A stretch of 64,000 nucleotides of DNA, from assembly GCA_003013855.2 (NCBI GenBank), contig ML058337.1, forward strand, positions 3,162,001 through 3,226,000. The letters are read 5' to 3'. The translations under genes and the position numbers were made by a program. The stretch's first letter is position 1. Each line of letters begins with the position of its first letter. The notes under the pieces were generated by a model. It saw nothing but the letters and a program-made list of their open reading frames with translations. It searched no databases and had not been told where the DNA came from. Shown here piece by piece: positions 35,266-47,970 of this stretch. Origin of the DNA: Liriodendron chinense (Eukaryota; Streptophyta; Magnoliopsida; Magnoliales; Magnoliaceae).

Positions 35266-36499
35266 CATGCAATGCATTTTCAACCACAAAAAAAAAAAAA
35301 ATCACTTCAAGGGCGGGAGTAAAAAAGTGATTTTTTTTTTTCTTCTTCTGGATTTTTCGTGACTGAAAAGGAACGTTATGACTCTTGCCATGCAGGCAGC
35401 CTGCAAGTGAACAATTCTCATTCTGAAAATTATGGGGAGAATTTTGTTCTCGAACAACAACGTTGGCAAAAACATTGCTACATTTTCCAAAACATAAGAG
35501 ATATTTGTCATTATACACCATTGCTTAGTCATTATAGTTATGTGAGCCTCATTGCTTTTGTTTAGTTGTGGGAAACTCTTGGCCGACTACTCATAGGTAC
35601 ACAAGAATATGACTATTTGCTATCTATTCGGATCATAGAAAGAACATGGCATGGCGATTCGTTGAGTGTGGATGTATGACACCCTGTCCATCTATGTTAG
35701 GCCTTGATCCTGGACATCACACTGATCCAAAATTCAGGTGGGGCCTCACCATAGAAACAGTTTAAAATTTCCAATTTGCTTAAAACTTCAAGTTCATGTG
35801 GGGTTATGGTCCACAGGAGTTTCAGAATAGCATTTTTTTTTTTTTTTTTTTTTGGTGAGTACCTTCATCTTGGTGAGAAGAGTCATTGTTTCCAAGCTGA
35901 ACATGAGGCAGCGAACCTGATGGACATGCCATCTCATGCACATTCAGCGCCCCCAGGGTGGGTGGTCCGTTGAAGTCATGCCCTACCATGATCAAACTTT
36001 CCATTGCATTGCATTTAAAATCTTTTATAAAAGCCGTCACCTCCTTGGAACATTATGCAAACTAATCGTCACAAAAACCACACCCAATGAAATTTTAGGA
36101 CAGTCGGATACGTGGGTGGGCCACAATATTAGGTTTGTCATTGTTGCCGACGCCATGCCAGCAGCTATCAGGAGGAAAGATGCATTAAAATGAATTTTCT
36201 GCGGCACCCAAACACGCCCCATTAGGCTGGTAGGATGACAGTATGGGCCTTGATATATGGCGACAGGTTCTAGTTGTGGTCGACCGATTGAACCTATATC
36301 TGGTGAACGCATGCATCAAATGTGTCTGTGAAGAGTAGGATTAGGTACCCCTTGCATCTCTATCAAGGGGCATTTGGATTGTATGTTACTTTACATAAGC
36401 TACTTATGCCTCGAAGTAACTTGGTTTCTCTTATTGAGTAGATAGTATGTTTGGCAAACTAGCCAAAATGTAGAAAAGTATGTCCAGTGTCCAACATCA
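35266..36499. other. Intergenic DNA, no gene recognised
   Basis: Short open frames here have no family resemblance and overlap each other on both strands. A T22 run lies at 35832-35853, and a CACCATAGAAACAG piece of the palindromic family at about 35740-35770. Confidence 0.4.
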
Positions 36500-37500
36500 C
36501 ATGGGTAGTTATCCCTCTAGTTTGTCTGGTCCACCCTTAATATCAACTGTCCATCGTGCGGGCCCAAGCTTTGACGTGGACCGTTTATTATGTTGGGCCC
36601 ACCTTGGCCCTGTCTTCAACTGTGAACCACCAATCGTTTGGGGCCTACCTTCAATGTGGACCATCCACTTTGTTAGGCCCACCTTCAATTTGGGCAATCC
36701 ATCATGCAGGTCCCACCTTGGATATGGGCCTTCCATCATGCGAGCTTGCCTTTGATGCGGGCCGTCCATCATGCAGGCCCCAACTTCAAAGTGGGCCATC
36801 CATCATGCAAGCCTGCCTTGGATGTGGGTCATCATTAGGGGCTGACCTTCAATGTGAGTTGTTCTCATGTGGGGCCCACCTTTAATATCCATTAACCATC
36901 ATGTAGAGCCCACCTTTGATGTGGATCATCCATCATGTGGGGTCCACCTTCAATGCAGACCATCCATCATGCGGAGCCCACCTTCGATGTGGGCCATTCC
37001 TCATCGGCACCTTTGATGTGGACCATCCATTATGTGGGGCCCACCTTGATGTGGGTCATCCATTGTGTAATGCTCACCATCAAAATAAATTGTCCATCAT
37101 GAGGGGCCCACCTTCAATGTCTATGGCCCATTGTCTGGAGCCCACCTTTTGATGTAGACTGTCTATTCGTGTGGGCTATGTGGGTTGTCCATCATGTAGG
37201 ACCTTCCTTGGATGTGGGCATTCATCATTAGGGGCTAACCTTTGATGTAGTTCATCCATTATGTGCTGCCCACCTTCACTGTTATTGTCCATCATGTAGG
37301 GCCACCTTCAATATCCACCGCCCCTCATGTGGAGCCAAGCTTTAATATGGATTGTATATTCCGTGAGCCCCACCTTCAATGTGAGTTGTCCATTATCTGG
37401 CCGTGGGTATGTGGGCCATTAATCATTAGGGCCTACATTTGATGTGTACAATCTATTATGTAGGCTCACCCTTATGTGGGTCATCCACAATGTGGGTCCT
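36500..37500. repeat. Imperfect tandem array of ~34-bp units
   Basis: Roughly 25-29 units follow the pattern GGGGCCCACCTTCAATGTGG then GCCATCCATCATGT. Units vary by 1-6 bases, and several are truncated. Open frames across it (for example 36556-36885) are a by-product of the repeat. The unit resembles the outer end of the palindromic module (GGGGCCCACCATGATGT...CCATCC). Confidence 0.85.
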
Positions 37501-37561
37501 TGCATCTCTCTAGGGGAAAATAGTGAAAAGTTGAAAAGCAGAAAGTAAAAATTTTCTGAGA

Positions 37562-37685
37562 TATATTTTTACATACCCACCCCCCTAACACCCACACACC
37601 ACATAGGTACTTAAACCCATGACCTCATTGTTGAAACTCATGGGATTTACCATTGAGCCATGAGCAAGTAACTTATTGGGTAATA
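37562..37685 (-). mobile_element. tRNA-derived SINE, family 2
   Basis: Read on the - strand it has a tRNA-like A box TGGCTCAATGGTAAATCCC (37642-37660) and a B box GGGTTTAAGTACC (37606-37618), followed by a CACACC/GGGGGG tail. The spacing is tRNA-like, but the body cannot form an acceptor stem. Relatives lie at 44755-44880, 50035-50130 and 55330-55440. Confidence 0.65.
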
Positions 37686-38069
37686 TCCAAAGGGGCCCTT
37701 GTTGTCTATGCTAACTAGTGGGTATGACACAATGCATGCTGAGAGATGAGGGCAGAGAGATTAGAGGGAAAGTGCGGTTACACACAAATGCTGCAGGCTA
37801 CATGTAAAGAGAGAAGAGCTAAAATGGTTTCAATGGTGGTGTCATAATTCTCAATGTTTCTTGTGTTGTCACCCACTGGAATATTCCAATATTTCTTGTG
37901 TTGTTGTCCACTTGAGTTTCTACAGTTGCTTCATTTTTTTGGCTTAACCACCCTCAACTTGATAGATGTTGTTTGCTATTCTACATATTTTGTTAGATAG
38001 ACAGGCACTTTGAAATGGTATATGAACTTGGAAACGGTACACCTAACATGTATTAACTCAAATTAAACG

Positions 38070-40540
38070 AAGTTGTGAAACACATTGACATTAAGTTATA
38101 GTCTAAAAGTCAAATCAGTCGAGCAATCCTAACCTCTCACCTCTCATTCGTGGACACTTGTTTTTTAAAATAAGAACATTAAATGTACAATGATATATTA
38201 TTTGGACAAGTAAATAAGAGTAATTTTTGGTTCACGACACATCTAAAGTAATACCCATAATTTGGATTGTTAGATTGAAGGACTTGTGTGTCATGTGTGC
38301 AATTTCCAAGTAATTTCCACCCGACTTCATGTCATCCATTACACTGATCCAGAGTGTAAAAATATTTTGTAAAATTGGAAGGGCATTTTTGGGTGCAACA
38401 TAGAGAAATAGAGGCAGAGCCACCGGCAGCGACAAAGGGATGGAAAAAAAATCTTCCTCAGGGCCCACCTTAATGCCTGTGTGACATCCACACCATCCAT
38501 CAGTTCATTTTGTTCATGCTAAGACATGATCCAAAAAATTAGGAAGATCTAAAGCTCAAGTGAGCAATGGCACAGGAAACAATGGGTATAGGGACACCCA
38601 ACATTGATCTGGACCATCCATCACGCATCTCACCTTTGATACCCATCTATCTCTAAAAGCACTTTGATCATATGATTCTAAATCATTTAATCAATTGCCT
38701 GGAAGGCAAATGGTTCATATTGATTATATTAGAGAAGGTGCATTCATTGATTTAGAAGTCCACCGTGGGTCACCTTTGATTGCACCTGGCTCTTAAAGGC
38801 TGAATTTGATTAAATGATCACAACCAACCTACAATGGTTATGTTCACTTTGATTTTGCTGAAGGTTAGATCATTGATTTGGACCATCCATCATGTGTGGG
38901 TACCTTCCTTGGCCATCTCTCCCAAAAATTCACTTTGATTTTATCATCCTAGCCATCTAATCCACAGTTGGGAAATGCTACAGCCATCCATTTTTATTCT
39001 ATAAGAGGCTTGATCATTGTGTATCATGTAGGGCCTTCCTTTGATTACTTATCCCTCCCAAAAGTTAATCTCAGTATGATGATGATGATGCTGAATGATC
39101 GACTAATGGATGGGAACAATTGGAGGTCCATCTTTGTCATATTAAAAAAGGTATAATCATAGATCTAGGCCATCCGTTATAGAAGTTCCATCTTTGATTG
39201 CTCATCCCTCATAAAAATTAAAAATAAAAAAAAAAAAATGGCTTACTAACCATCCGTTGAACTGTTATGAAATGGACAGTGCATATCATTACACTAAAAA
39301 ATGCCCAGTCATTTTACATCATGTGGGGCCCACCTTTGATTACCTATCCCTCAAAAAAAATCTCTCTGATTCAATAATCGGAGTGATGGAAAATGAATGG
39401 CCCATGTTTATTAATTATAGAAGGAAAGGTCTAATTAATGACTAAAGGCTTAACATAAAAAAAAAATTACAGTAATAAATACACTTTCCCAAGTAAGGCT
39501 GAGAATTTTGTTTATAAAAAATCCTAATACTATTGTGCCGGTAAAAATGTCCATGTATATTTAAGAGGTATTAAGTCCAACCGGCTGAACTATTGTTACA
39601 TAGGGTTCTCTATGGAGTGGGTCAGATTCGAGATCCGAATCGCTTCCAAACCCGTATAATGCGAAGCTGGATCTTCAAATAGGTCCGATTAATTAAATGG
39701 ATCGAATTCAGATTCACAAAAATAAATCCAAATCATATTCAGGTAGGATTCGGATCTAGTAGTGAGATCCAATACGATTCTCACTATTGCATCCTTCAAT
39801 CGAACCCTTTTGAGAAAAGTGGTCTTGGGATCCACTCGTGGGGCCCATCACAATGTATATGTTACATTCATATCGTCCATCCATTCTAACAGATCATTTA
39901 AGGCCATGGGCCTGAATCTAGAGAAGATCCAGATCTTATGTGGACCATAAAACAGGGAACAGTGAAGTTGTGTGTCTACCATGGAAACCGTTTCAGGCCC
40001 ATTGTGATGTGTATATGCCACGAAAAGCTACCCAATATAGGACTCTTTAGCTCTTCATGGACTGATCGAGCTAATGAACGGAGCAGATCATCTGTACCTG
40101 AACCTCACATGGCAAAAATGAAAAAGTTCAGACGTTGGAATAATCAGCAACAAAGGACGCTATTGCCCAACATCCATGAGCAGAGAGGCAGACACCCGAA
40201 AGTGAATGAAGGTCCCACTCGTGGGACCCACCTTGATGTATATGTTATATCCACACTGGTCATACGATTTTTCATATTATTTTAGGCCATGTCCTAAAAA
40301 AATGAGACATATCCCAATCTTAAGTGCCATACAATAGTAAACAGTTGCACCATTTTATTACTAAATTAGATATATTATATATTTTTTTAGATTTGTGATG
40401 TGGTGGATTCAGACCTAGATCCGACCCGAATCCAATGGCTATATGGATTTTTGGATGGAAAATGGATCTGGCTATTTATAAATGGATCCGATGTGGATAC
40501 TCGGATCTGAATCCTATCCGAATCCGACTACAGATTTTCA
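38070..40540. repeat. Duplicated block, copy A
   Basis: 38070-38450 matches 52505-52870, and 38450-39600 matches 41336-42473 and 52871-53999. The shared word TTCCTCAGGGCCCACC marks the start of the second part in all three. Copy A then carries the left part of a hAT-like element from 39601 and breaks off near 40540. It is non-coding: short frames are not conserved between copies. Confidence 0.8.
39601..40540. mobile_element. hAT-like MITE, right end lost (copy A)
   Basis: It starts TAGGGTTCTCTATGGAGTG after TTGTTACA, at the same site as the complete element at 42474-43450, and follows it to about 40530. The right terminal repeat and second target duplication are missing. The centre is a palindromic module fragment. 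Confidence 0.7.
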
Positions 40541-40554
40541 AACTTATTTTAGTC

Positions 40555-40715
40555 ATGCAACGCACGCACCCTGTTAGATGTGCAGCACGCCCACCCGGAC
40601 AGTAACACGATGCTCTCACCCACTAGTGGGATTAATGGGTTTCGAACCCGAGACTAGCAGTTGAAACGCCCAGGCGTCTACTAGCTGGGCTAGTGGGCGA
40701 TCCCCGCAAGCTACC
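40555..40715 (-). mobile_element. tRNA-derived SINE, family 1
   Basis: Read on the - strand: A box TAGCCCAGCTAGTAGACG (40675-40692) and perfect B box GGGTTCGAAACCC (40637-40649), about 26 bases apart. This is a good RNA polymerase III promoter. It is not a tRNA gene, because no cloverleaf or acceptor stem is possible. Two + strand relatives are at 47862-47970 and 58199-58370. Confidence 0.7.
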
Positions 40716-40904
40716 ATAGCTTGTGGTACCCCCAGCAGTTCACTTGTATAGGACATTAGTGACATGAAAATGGTGTGCCCTACCATACATGTTTGTCTTT
40801 TTATAAGTGTGTGTGAATGAGCAATAATCATATTTACATATATTTGGCAGAAATGAGTATTTTCTCCTTGAAATGCTATTAGAAAAGGATGGATTTAAAT
40901 TTGT

Positions 40905-41200
40905 GAGCCCCAATATAAGGTTTGTGACATATACGTGCCCTTCATTTATTTTACCAGAATATTTTAGGGCACAATCCAAAAAATGAGGCAAATTTGAAGC
41001 TCGAGTGACCCACATAATAGGAAATCGTAGTCATAAAAGGTTTTTAATGGTAAGCATTTGACCCACTATTTTGTGTGGTATGATCCACTTGAGCTTTAGA
41101 TCTGCATTAATTTTGGGTTCATGCCTTAAAATTAGCCTGCAAAATGGATAGATGGTGTGGATAAGTCACATATATCACAGTGGACCCCTACATGAAATTT
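40905..41200. repeat. Palindromic module, shortened copy
   Basis: The left arm (GAGGCAAATTTGAAGCTCGAG) and right arm (TTGAGCTTTAGATCTGC) are inverted around a short centre, with GTGGACCCCTACATG at the right edge. Confidence 0.6.
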
Positions 41201-42473
41201 GCACAACTCTCAATTTTAATGTCCAAAAAGCAAGCTACATTGTCAGCATAGAAAAAAGTGAAGTAATTACCTTAGTAATTAATTATTACCCACATACATG
41301 TCTTTACATTAGGGAATTGAAAAACAAATAATAAATCTTCCTCAGGGCCCACCTTAATGCCTGTGTGACATCCACACCATCCATCAGTTCATTCTGTTCA
41401 TGCTAAGACATGGTCCAAAAAATTAGGAAGATCTAAAGGTCAAGTGGGCCATGGCATAGGAAACAATGGGTATAGGGACACCTAACATTGATCTAGACCA
41501 TCCATCATGCATCTCGCCTTTGATGCCCATCAATCTCTAAAAGCGCACTTCGGTCATATGATTCTAAACCATTTAATCAATTGCTAGGAAGGCAAATGGT
41601 TCATATTGATTATATTAGAGAAGGTGCATTCATTGATTTAGAAGTCCATCGTGGGTCACCTTTGATTGCACCTGGCTCTTAAAGGCTGAATTTGATTAAA
41701 CGATCACAACCAACCTACAATGGTTATGTTCACTTTGATTTTGCTGAAGGCTAGATCATTGATTTGGACCATCCATCATGTGTGGGCACCTTCCTTGGCC
41801 ATGTCTCCCAAAAAATTCACTTTGATTTTATCATCCTAGCCATCCAATCCACAGTTTGGAAGTGCTGCATCCATCCATTTTTATTCTATATAATGTTCGA
41901 TCATTGTATATCATGTGGGCCTGCCTTTGATTACTTATCCCTCCCAAGAATCAATCTCATATGATGATGCTGAATGTTTGACTAATGGATGGAAAAAATT
42001 GGAGGTCCATCTTTGTCATATTAAAAAGGTATAATCATAGATCTAGGCCATCCTTTATAGAAGGCCCATCTTTGATTGCCCATCCCTTATAAAAAATCAC
42101 TTACCAACCATCCGTTTAACTGTTATGAAATGGACAGTGCATATCATTACACTAAAAAAATGCCCAGTCATTGTACATCATGTGGGACCCACCTTTGATT
42201 ACCTATCCCTCAAAAAAAATCTCTTTTGATTCAATAATCGCAGTGATCAAATTAATAGATGGAAAATGAATGGCCCATATTTATTATAGAAGGAAAGGTC
42301 TAATTAATGATTTAAGGCTTAACATAAAAAAAATTACATAAAAAAGATTACAGTATCAAATACACTTTCCTAAGTAAGGCTGAGAAAAAAATATCCTAAT
42401 ACTATTGTGCCAGGTAAAAATGTCCATGTATATTTAAGAGGTATTAAGTCCAATCGGTTGCACTATTGTTACA

Positions 42474-43450
42474 TAGGGTTCTCAATAGAGCGGTCAGATC
42501 CGAGATTCAATCGCTCCAAACTCGTATAATGCGGAGTTGGATCTTAAAATAGGCCTGATTAATTAAATGGACCTGATTCGGATTCACAAAAATAAATCCA
42601 AATCATATTCGGGTCGGATCTGGATCTAATGGTGAGATCTAATAAGATCCTCACTGTTGCATGCTTCAACCGAATCCTTTTGAAAAAAAGTGGTCCTAGG
42701 ACCCACTCATGGGGCCCATTATGATGTATATGTTACATCCATACCGTCCATCCATCCTGACAGATCATTTAAGGCTATGGGCCCGAATATAAAGAAGATC
42801 CATATCTTTAGTGGACCATAAAACATAGAATAGTGAAGTTGTGATCACTATTGAAACCGTTCCAGGGCCACTGTGATATGTATATGCCACCAAAAGCTAC
42901 CTAATATACGACTCTTTGGGCTGTTTATGGGCTGACCAAGCTAATGAATGGAGCGGATTATCTGTACCTAGACTCTACTTGGCAAAAAAAAAAAAAAAAT
43001 TCAGACATTAGAACAATCAATGTCAAAAGACGCTGCTGCCCAACATTCATGAACAGAGAGGCAGACACCTAAAAGTAAATGAAGGTCCGACTCGTAGGAC
43101 CCACCTTGATGTATATGTTATATACACGCTAGTCATACGATTTTTCATATTATTTTAGGCTACTTCTCAAAAAATGAGACATATCCCAATCTCAGGTCGA
43201 CCAGACCATAGTAAACAATTGCATTATTTTACTACTAAATTAAATATATTATATATTTTTTAGATTTGTGATGTGGTGGATTCGGATATAGATCTGACCC
43301 GAATCCAATGGCTATATATATTTTTGGATGGAAAATGGATCTGTCTATTTATAAATGGATCCAACATGGATACTCAGATCTGAATCCGTTATGAACTACA
43401 GATTTTCAGGCTTGGAGCTGCGATCCATATCCGACCCATTGAGAGCCCTA
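42474..43450. mobile_element. hAT-like MITE, complete (977 bp), with empty site in copy C
   Basis: It starts TAGGGTTCTCAATAGAG and ends CATTGAGAGCCCTA, so the terminal repeats are TAGGG(T/C)TCTCAAT. Perfect 8-bp target duplications TTGTTACA flank it (42466-42473 and 43451-43458). Block copy C shows the unoccupied site, with a single TTGTTATA at 54000-54007. The interior has CGGATCC/GGATTCGG words and a palindromic module fragment. No transposase is present. Confidence 0.88.
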
Positions 43451-44754
43451 TTGTTACAGTTCACCTAGTGGATAGCTTCCAAACCTTTCATGTGCATGCA
43501 ACATACGACCCATTCAATAGGTAGGTCCCATTATGAAAATCACCTCGTGAAAACATCTTTCATTTCTACTCATCAAGTGGACCACATTTTTATTTTGCTA
43601 TTTATCAATGAATACACATTGCTTTTCATAGTGTGGCACCCCTGATGGGCAGAGAGGGCTGACTTTTCCATTAGGTGATCCTTGCAGTTGAGGCAAGTTG
43701 CTGGAAGGGTTGGATTTCACATGCACTTTACAAATTGGAGGTTATTGGTTGGGTAGACCTCACCTTATGGTCCAACCGGTAGGACTTGAGACCACCTCTT
43801 TATTTCATTCATTTAAAAAAAAAAAAAGAAACATTATTCCAAAATTGCTCCAGTAAGGGATTGGACGGTCTACAATTATTTTCAAGATGCCTCATCTACT
43901 TAGGCATCATATGCAGCTAGAGTATCAAATAACTCACCTAGCATCTCTCCTCTGCACAGCACACTACTGAGTAGCTTGCACCCACTCACTCATGTCCACC
44001 AACTTAAAAGCTCAGGCAAATGATCAATGGATCAAAACCCAAATAGTGCTATAATCATGATAGGCCAATTTGTAGACATGGAGCCGTGGTTAAGAGATCC
44101 ATACCATTGATAAGAAGGAACCAATGGAAAGATAGTTACCGAAAAATACTCCAATGCTTGCGTGCGTATAAAAAGTAATGGTCTGAAATAACAGTTATAT
44201 GTGGGACGGATAGGCTCAATGGATCTGCAAAAATTTTGTCTCTTTGCCCATTCATGATTTCTATTTCGTATCAATGATTAACGGTCTGGATCAACTTAAG
44301 AGGTTGTCAGTTGGATAAAATAAATGTTAAAAAGGATACTATTCTCATTCTGACTGAGCAGGGGCTCTTCCATTTGACTAGTCAAAGTTGACAAATTCAT
44401 CTCCAGGCTCATTGGTCCAAGTAAGCACTGATGACATCAGTTGACATTGATTAAGAAAATATAAAAAAATACTTACCCATTTGAAAAATAGGTGTATTAT
44501 ATTGGAAATTCGTATTTCCTCATTCATACATCCAATTTTCTCTTAACCCTGCCATGATGTATGTGTTAGATCCACACCATCGGGCATTAGCCCAAAAATG
44601 AGGCAGGTCCAAAGCTCAAGTGGACCACAATGTAGGAAGTGGTGGGGATTGAACAATTGTCGTTGAAACCTTCCTATGACCCATCATGATGTTTATTTGC
44701 CTTCACAGTTGAAACCTTTCTATGACCCACAATGTCGTTTATTTGCCATCTAAC

Positions 44755-44880
44755 ATGTACACCCCCCACACATGCATGCATGCACACTACAACAATTCTC
44801 GAATTGATGACCTCGTGTTGAAACTCTTGTGAGTCTACCATTGAGGTATGACAATTGATGCATCTAACTTGTTTATTAGG
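44755..44880 (-). mobile_element. tRNA-derived SINE, family 2
   Basis: On the - strand: A box TACCTCAATGGTAGACTC and a weakened B box (TCATCAATTCGAGAATT), with a GTGTGC-rich tail. It sits at the position matching 50035-50130 and 55330-55440, so insertion predates the block duplications. Confidence 0.6.
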
Positions 44881-45489
44881 CCTCTATGAAGGGAAAACAC
44901 AAATATTAGCCAGCATGGATCTAACACATCCATTACTGTGACATGGTCCACTCAATATATCAGTTTCTCCTGCTCATGTTAGGATGTGATTTCATATCCA
45001 AGACTCAACTACGCCACACCATAAGAAATAGCATGGATTGAACGCTTGAGGTCTCATAAATCTTGGTTTAAGTTGACATATGTGTTTTCCCTCCATCCTA
45101 GTGGGAATCAAATTATTAACGAATTGGATGGCATATAAACATCACAATAGCCCCAATAATGTTTTAATGGTGGGTGTTCAATTCCGCTGTTTCTCATAAT
45201 GCGCAGGCAAAGTCTTAGATCTCTTTTTTTACCACACCCTAGCATGAATGGGAGACACTATGACATTTTATGCTGGATGAGCTCCATCCCCATCGTGAAG
45301 ATCACCCATGTTGATAATCAGGCTGACCCACAATTAGACCATCCGTTATATATTGATTCGGACGGTATGGCCCACCTGATAAGGAGATCAACTTTTTTTT
45401 TTTTTTAATTGCTAGGTGAGCCCACTCAATTGGTATGAAGCTGATTGTGTGGTGTGCCGACCTCCATAGTGTGCTGACATCATCAGGTT

Positions 45490-45920
45490 CTGTGGGCTAC
45501 ACAATGACGTATATATGTCCATCTATCTATCTTGTGAGATTATTTTAGGTGATGGGCCCAACAATGAGGTAGATCCAAAACTCAAGTGGGCCACACCATA
45601 AAATGCATTAAGGATTGAACACCAACCATTGAAAACTCCATGAGGCTAAGAAGTTCTGTATCAAGTTGATATTTGTATTTCCCTCTCATCCAGGTCTATG
45701 TCTATGCGACCTTATGAACAAGTTGGATGACAAATATAAACATCTTGGTAGGCCCCATGAAGGTTTCATCAGGTAGGCATCATTGTTCCCGGTACTCTCT
45801 GTGATGTGGTCCACTTGAGTTTTGGATTTGGCCCATGCCCTAAAATGATCTCACAATTGTGTGAGCAATGCATATACATATATATAAAACATACGTAATG
45901 GTGGGACCCACAGAACTTGG
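45490..45920. repeat. Palindromic module, near-complete copy
   Basis: Left arm: TTTTAGGTGATGGGCCC, GAGGTAGATCC, GTGGGCCACACCATAAA. Right arm: GTGATGTGGTCCACTTGAG, TTGGCCCATGCCCTAAAATG and GGTGGGACCCAC. The centre has a CCTTATGAACAAGTTGGATG word. The same copy recurs at 51545-51965 and 56240-56835 in the other blocks. Confidence 0.7.
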
Positions 45921-46734
45921 TGACCTCAACACACCATGGAGGTTGGCTGTGTGTAGCACACCACCCAATGGGCTTCCGTTTTTTGTCTCATTAGTTTCAC
46001 AAAGCCATCATATGGATTCTACTAACGGTCATCCTAAAAAAAAAAAAAAAAAAAAACAGACGAGCAGCCCACGTGGGAACCCGAATCATCCACAACAGGT
46101 GTTATAGACCGCCCCCACCCTCTTAAGCCTGTAACATCCACAGCGTACATCAAGTGTGCCCGGGCCCACAAATCAGCCCAATACGCAACCCAGATGGGAC
46201 CCACCACAAGGAACAATGGGGTTAGGTACGTACACCCGTCCTGAAAACATTCAAGATGCTGTGTGGGGCTCACCGTACAGTATATATTCCATCAAACCGT
46301 TCATCATCAGGTGCTGCTTCCCAGGACGAAGGGGGGAATTCTAGAAAAACAATCCAACGTTTGCATTCGTATTAACAGTTATATGATGGACGGATGGGAT
46401 CAATAAATCTGCAATATTTTTGTCTTATAACCCATTCATGAATCTCATTATCGTATCAACGGTCTGGATCAACTTAACATGATTCCTAGTAGGATAAAAT
46501 ACATGTAAAAGGATACTACTGTGTTCTCACTGGGCAGGGGCTCTTCCAGTTGACCAGTCAAAGTTGACAAACCCACCTCTCCACTCTTCTTTTATTTTGA
46601 CCGTCTCCAACTAATCAACGACATGTGACTGTATGCTGACTTGGCAAAGCTGGCAGATGGTTCCCACAGACATGTCACTCACACTTTGGGTAGCGAATGC
46701 CAACTAGCTGTGACCCGGACGCCAATTAGGTTGG

Positions 46735-47010
46735 GATGTGTTGGGTGCTGTGGTGCCCACCTTGATGTAGGTGGTTTATATCCCATACTGTCTATCAGTT
46801 TTGCTGGCTTATTTTATGACATGATTCTATTTGAAAATTGGATGGGTTTAGGTGGTATGGAACTGCATCTGGCCTGTGTCAATTCCACCTTGTATTTGAT
46901 AACAACAAGAAGGTTTTGGTTAATCCTGGTATCACATGTTCCAATGCCAATAATAGATTCAGCTGGATTTCAAAATCTACTATAGTTGTAGGCCCCACAT
47001 TGACATGTGT
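46735..47010. repeat. Palindromic module, diverged shortened copy
   Basis: GTGCCCACCTTGATGTAGG on the left and GTAGGCCCCACATTGACATG on the right bound a short central part. Confidence 0.45.
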
Positions 47011-47861
47011 GTCCATTGAAATGTACCTTTTACACGTGACATTCAAGCAGCATATGTGCACAAATGACCAAAATCGATTGTGAAGTGTGGTCTGTTGATT
47101 ACAATTCCATGATCCACAAAACACAAATTTCACATAATACAATGGATTTACTAAAGGACGGATTTGATACTAAACATGAGAATTGGTGGTGTTATTCCCA
47201 TCTAATACCATGATATTGCCAAACATGTAATAAATGCTTTTAAATGCTTTTAATCCCATCCGATACTTTTCCATTCCACGGGATATCGTTTGCCCAAACA
47301 GCCCCAGCAAATCCAGAGCTCAAGTACTAGACTACGCCAGAATAAACAATGGGGATGATGGCACCTATTGGTTGAAAACCTTCCTACGGCATATTGTAAT
47401 ATTTATTTGCCATCTTTAATAAGGTCACATGGACCTGGATGAAGGGAAAACATGGGTATCAGCTTGATCAAAAACTTATTTGGCCCCAAGAAGTTTTTAA
47501 CCGTGGGAATTCAATCACCACTATTTCATGTGGTGTGGTCCACTTGTGCTTTGGACTTGCTTTCTTTTTAGGTTCATGCTCTAAAATGAGCTGAAATTCA
47601 GATGGATGCATACATCACAGTGAGCCCTATAGTGCCCAACACATCACCACACCACCGCTGGGGTTGATGTGGGCAATACCACTTGATATGTGCCCATACC
47701 ACCTATGATCACACATACCTAAATGAAGGAAAACACAAATAACAACTTCCTCCAAGAAGCTTTTAAGGTAGGAATTCAATTCCATTGTGTGGTTAACTTG
47801 AGCGTGGTATCTACATCAATTTTTGGAATAATGCTCTAAAATAAGCTAGCAGGATAATTGT

Positions 47862-47970
47862 GTCTTGCCTGCTAGCCTAGCTGGAAGACGCCTAGGTATT
47901 TCAACAGCAGGTGACTAACCAAGTGGGTGTGTTGCCAACCCTACAATGCCTTTAAAAAAAAAAAAAAAAA
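47862..47970 (+). mobile_element. tRNA-derived SINE, family 1, decayed
   Basis: A box TAGCCTAGCTGGAAGACG (47873-47890), then GCCTAGGTATTTCAACAGC. The B box region is deleted. The tail is A-rich (A17 at 47954-47970). It matches 58199-58370 in the other block. Confidence 0.6.

Noticed and set aside
36480..37152. Pro/His/Cys-rich open frames of about 80-110 residues
   Set aside because: They follow the ~34-bp repeat unit; a unit length not divisible by three, without stops, gives frames on both strands by chance.
40616..40715. tRNA gene on the - strand
   Set aside because: The A and B boxes are good, but no acceptor stem or anticodon arm can be formed and the sequence runs on into non-tRNA DNA. 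It is better explained as a tRNA-derived SINE.
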